From Phenylobacterium sp. (GTDB lineage: Bacteria; Pseudomonadota; Alphaproteobacteria; Caulobacterales; Caulobacteraceae): 36,694 bases of DNA. The DNA lies in contig NZ_JADCBG010000021.1 in the NCBI RefSeq assembly GCF_020253645.1, positions 1-36,694 of the forward strand. Direction: 5' to 3'. The translations under genes and the position numbers were made by a program. The first letter of the stretch is position 1. Every line of letters starts with the position of its first letter. Shown here in pieces: positions 34,462 to 36,694 of this stretch. The notes below the pieces were generated by a model. It saw only the letters and a program-made list of their open reading frames with translations. It did no database searches and was not told the DNA's origin.

Positions 34462-35097
34462 TTGAAGCGCGCCGCTGCAAGCCCTCCACGGGCCTGGCAA
34501 CGCATGCTTTCAGGCCGAAGGCTGGACCTTCTCGATCCCTCCCCGCTGGACATCGAGATCGAGGACATCGCCCATGGTCTCGCCCGCGTGGCCCGGTGGA
34601 ATGGGCAGACCGTCGGCGAACACGCCTTCTCTGTGGCTCAGCACTCGCTGGTCGTGGAAGAGATCTGCATTCACCTGCAGCCGGACCTCGACCCGAGATG
34701 GCGTCTGGCGGCGCTGCTGCACGACGCTTCGGAGTACGTGATCGGGGACATGATAAGCCCCTTCAAGGCGGCTTTGGGATACGACTACAAGGCCTTCGAA
34801 CACCGGCTTGAGCAGGCGATCCACATTCGCTTCGGCCTTCCGGCCCGGACTCCCGCCGAAGTCCGCAAGCTGATCAAGACTGCCGATCGCGCCTGCGCCT
34901 TCTTCGAGGCTGTGCAACTGGCGGGCTTTGGTCACGACGAGTCCGTCTCCCTCTTCGGACGACCGCCCGCAAGGTTTGAGATCGAGATTGAGCCGCTCGC
35001 GCCGGGACCCGCGCAGAGGCGTTACGTCGAGCGGTTCCATCTCTTGTCCGAAGCGGCGGGGTTCGCCTCCGCCGCCACCTCCCGACAGGGGGGCTAG
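34462..35097 (+). CDS. HD-domain phosphohydrolase (YfbR-like)
   Basis: A 211-residue HD-domain hydrolase. The metal ligands are visible: GEHAFSVAQHSL supplies the first histidine, LLHDASEYV the HD pair, and IKTADRACAFFEA the last aspartate. YfbR-type enzymes remove phosphate from deoxynucleoside 5'-monophosphates. The TTG at 34462 has CGGAG eight bases ahead and is chosen here; an ATG 14 codons later (MLSGRRLDLLDPSPLDIEIEDIA) is an equally conserved-looking start but has no ribosome-binding site. It overlaps nothing and is followed four bases later by the NrtR-like gene, so the two are cotranscribed. The nucleotide link between them fits an NAD or nucleotide salvage theme. Confidence 0.88.
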   Translation: MKRAAASPPRAWQRMLSGRRLDLLDPSPLDIEIEDIAHGLARVARWNGQTVGEHAFSVAQHSLVVEEICIHLQPDLDPRWRLAALLHDASEYVIGDMISPFKAALGYDYKAFEHRLEQAIHIRFGLPARTPAEVRKLIKTADRACAFFEAVQLAGFGHDESVSLFGRPPARFEIEIEPLAPGPAQRRYVERFHLLSEAAGFASAATSRQGG

Positions 35098-35101
35098 CGC
35101 C

Positions 35102-36052
35102 GTGTCGCAGCGCATCGTCATCGGACTCTCGGCCGTGGTCGCCGCCGTCGCCGACGGCGAAGCGCGGGTGCTGACGGTGCGGACTCCTGGGCAGCCCGCC
35201 GCCCTGCCCTTCGGCCCCTTCGATCCGGAGGCGGGCAGGACATTCGAGATCGCGCTCAGGACCTTCGTCTCCGCTCAGACCGGCTTCAATCCGGGCTATG
35301 TCGAACAGCTCTATACCTTTGGCGACAAGGGGCGGGATGCTCCCCTGGCCGCGGTCGACGGGGCTCAGGCGGCGCGGGTCATCTCGGTGGGCTATCTGGG
35401 CCTGACCGCGAGGGCCGACACCGTCGCCCAGGCCGGCGCCACCTGGTCGGCCATCACCGGCTTCTTCCCCTGGGAGAACTGGCGGGACGGCCGGCCAGCC
35501 GCGCTGGCCGGGATTGAGGCGGCCCTCCGAAACTGGGCTGGGGCCAGCGCCGCGCGACTTTCCCGCGTGCGGCTTCTCTTCGCCCTCGATGAGGCGCCCT
35601 GGAATGACGAAAGGGTGCTGGAGCGCTATGAGCTTCTTTACGAAGCGGGCCTGGCGCAGGAGGCGGCCCGGGATCGTGGCGAGACGCCGGACCCGGCCAT
35701 CGCCCTGCTTGGGCCGGCTCTGGGCGAGCCCATGATCTCCGACCACAGGCGCATTCTCGCCACAGCTCTCTCCCGGCTGCGCGGGAAGCTCCGGTACCGG
35801 CCGGTCATCTTCGAGATGATGCCGGATGCCTTCACCCTGTCGGCTCTCCAGAAGGCTGTGGAGTTGGTCGCCGGGGTGCCCCTCCACAAGCAGAACTTCC
35901 GCAGGGCCCTCGAACGCTCAGGGCTTGTGGAAGGGCTCGGGCGCCTGGACCAGGAGACGGGCGGACGGCCGGCCGAGCTGTTCCGGTTCCGGCGGGAGAG
36001 CCTGGCATCCCGCTCCGCCCCTGGCCTCTCGCTCCCCCTGCTCCGGGACTAG
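35102..36052 (+). CDS. NrtR-like NAD metabolism regulator
   Basis: A 316-residue protein with an N-terminal Nudix-like domain (about residues 1-155) whose catalytic Nudix box is not preserved, and a C-terminal winged-helix region (about 235-300: FTLSALQKAVELVAGVPLHKQNFRRALERSGLVE). That layout is the one seen in NrtR regulators, which bind ADP-ribose and repress NAD synthesis genes; alphaproteobacteria have a larger version of this protein. The GTG at 35102 has a GGGGGG stretch eight bases ahead. It follows the HD hydrolase gene closely. No NAD biosynthesis gene lies within the window, so the targets are elsewhere. The DNA-binding and sensing roles are inferred from the family. Confidence 0.82.
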   Translation: MSQRIVIGLSAVVAAVADGEARVLTVRTPGQPAALPFGPFDPEAGRTFEIALRTFVSAQTGFNPGYVEQLYTFGDKGRDAPLAAVDGAQAARVISVGYLGLTARADTVAQAGATWSAITGFFPWENWRDGRPAALAGIEAALRNWAGASAARLSRVRLLFALDEAPWNDERVLERYELLYEAGLAQEAARDRGETPDPAIALLGPALGEPMISDHRRILATALSRLRGKLRYRPVIFEMMPDAFTLSALQKAVELVAGVPLHKQNFRRALERSGLVEGLGRLDQETGGRPAELFRFRRESLASRSAPGLSLPLLRD

Positions 36053-36075
36053 AGACCGTCGCGCCGACGGACAAA

Positions 36076-36085
36076 CGACCGGTCG
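36076..36085. promoter_or_regulatory. Palindrome, possible TetR-type operator
   Basis: CGACCGGTCG is a perfect 10-base palindrome in the 262-base gap between the NrtR-like gene and the reductase gene, about 230 bases before the latter. ACCGGT-centred palindromes are common TetR-family operators, and reductases of this family are often under TetR control. The rest of the gap (36053-36314) shows no gene or strong promoter to me. Confidence 0.3.
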
Positions 36086-36314
36086 GCAATAGATTCGCCT
36101 CTTGCATCGGTCCGACCCTCTTTGGCGGCGTGTCCTCAGAGAGTGGGGTCATCACGGGGCGCGGGGATAGGTTCCGTCTGAGGCGCTCTCCGGGAGGCGC
36201 AGGCCCTCTGGCTCCATGACGGCTGCCTGGCGTCCGGAGCTCAGGCCGGCGATCCGTCGGGCTTGGCCTCGCCGCCCGCATCCCCTAACGGTGGAGGGAA
36301 CGGAGGAAACCCCC

Positions 36315-36694
36315 ATGACCCGCGCACGCCAGGTGCATCTCGTCCGCCGCCCATCCGGCATGCCCGTTCCGGAGGACTTCGCCATCGTCGAAGCGCCGCT
36401 CCAGGACGCTGCGGAGGGGGAGATTCAGGTCGAGGGTCTGATTCTCTCGGTGGATCCCTATATGCGTCCGCGCCTCGACGCCGACCAAAGGCTGGGCGAG
36501 GCCATGGCCGGCGGCGGAATCGGGCGTGTGGTGCAGTCGCGTAACCCGAAGTTCCGGGAGGGCGACCTTGTCAGGCATGGCCAGGGCTTCTCCGAACGGT
36601 TCAATAGCGACGGCCGTGGCGTCCAGGTGCTCAGTCCGGACCCGGAGCTGCCCCTCAGCGTCTACATGCACGCCCTGGGCGGCACCGGGATCAC
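36315..36694 (+). CDS. NADP-dependent oxidoreductase, CurA/prostaglandin reductase-like (3'-truncated)
   Basis: The first 126 codons of a medium-chain reductase without zinc, of the CurA / leukotriene B4 dehydrogenase group, which reduces alpha,beta-unsaturated ketones with NADPH. The N-terminal catalytic domain shows VHLVRRPSGMPVPEDFAIVE, the hallmark LSVDPYMRPRLD, AGGGIGRVVQSRNPKFREGDLV and the beginning of the cofactor domain at MHALGGTGI. The ATG has GGAGG eight bases ahead. The frame is open to the last base, so the gene runs off the window. Substrate unknown. Confidence 0.92.
   Translation, partial: MTRARQVHLVRRPSGMPVPEDFAIVEAPLQDAAEGEIQVEGLILSVDPYMRPRLDADQRLGEAMAGGGIGRVVQSRNPKFREGDLVRHGQGFSERFNSDGRGVQVLSPDPELPLSVYMHALGGTGI

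Noticed and set aside
36152-36314. Minus-strand open frame before the reductase gene
   Set aside because: Short, arginine-rich and overlapping the start of the reductase; no ribosome-binding site or recognisable sequence.

Overview
The window looks like a chromosomal contig end from a Caulobacterales alphaproteobacterium, most like Phenylobacterium or Caulobacter. This rests on the very high G+C, the FlaEY/FlbT/FlaF/FlmG-type flagellin locus, sigma-54 flagellin promoters, CtrA-like boxes, a GTTC-N7-GTTC SOS box and the gene order gyrA-coaD-ppi-ppi-queA-tgt. The first 14 bases match the 3' end of the standard Illumina adapter, so base 15 is effectively the start of an assembled contig. Genus and species cannot be fixed from the sequence alone.

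Bases 1-8740 are catabolic and redox genes: a 5'-truncated CYP153-type P450 (+); a three-gene minus-strand unit (short-chain dehydrogenase, unknown protein, dienelactone-hydrolase-type enzyme); the glycolate oxidase operon glcD-glcE-glcF (+); and an acyl-CoA dehydrogenase (+). A nested inverted repeat fills the gap between the convergent P450 and hydrolase genes. Then come tRNA-Lys(TTT) (-) and a small lipoprotein (+).

Bases 9660-17192 are housekeeping genes on the minus strand, read ssb, gyrA, coaD, two cyclophilins, queA, tgt. From coaD to tgt they are mostly overlapping or closely spaced. ssb has a LexA-type SOS box upstream, GyrA carries Gln at the position of E. coli Ser83, and Tgt keeps only one of the three canonical zinc cysteines. 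Two minus-strand genes of unknown function (a lipoprotein and a membrane-anchored protein) follow.

Bases 18498-32091 form one flagellar-filament island and are the most interesting part. On the minus strand it has a large cysteine-free FlaEY-like protein, a divergent flagellin, a FlaG-like protein, two similar flagellins, a UDP-glucuronate decarboxylase (UDP-xylose synthase type), flaF and flbT. Divergently, on the plus strand, lie three tandem, translationally close FlmG-type proteins (TPR domain plus GT-B glycosyltransferase). The two similar flagellins share a complete regulatory layout: FlbD-like enhancer sites near -110 to -130, a -24/-12 promoter, and a leader hairpin whose loop region carries the same 9-mer. 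Inferred model: FlbD and sigma-54 drive the major flagellins, FlbT represses them at the leader hairpin, CtrA drives the glycosyltransferase operon, and three FlmG paralogues modify three flagellins, perhaps partly with a UDP-xylose-derived sugar.

Bases 32249-36694 hold a MoxR-type AAA+ ATPase without its usual VWA partner, a small conserved unknown protein, a tandem universal stress protein, an HD phosphohydrolase, an NrtR-like NAD regulator, and the 5' part of a CurA-type NADP-dependent reductase cut by the window end. No gene-free stretch exceeds 300 bases. I saw no insertion sequence, prophage, integrase or CRISPR array.
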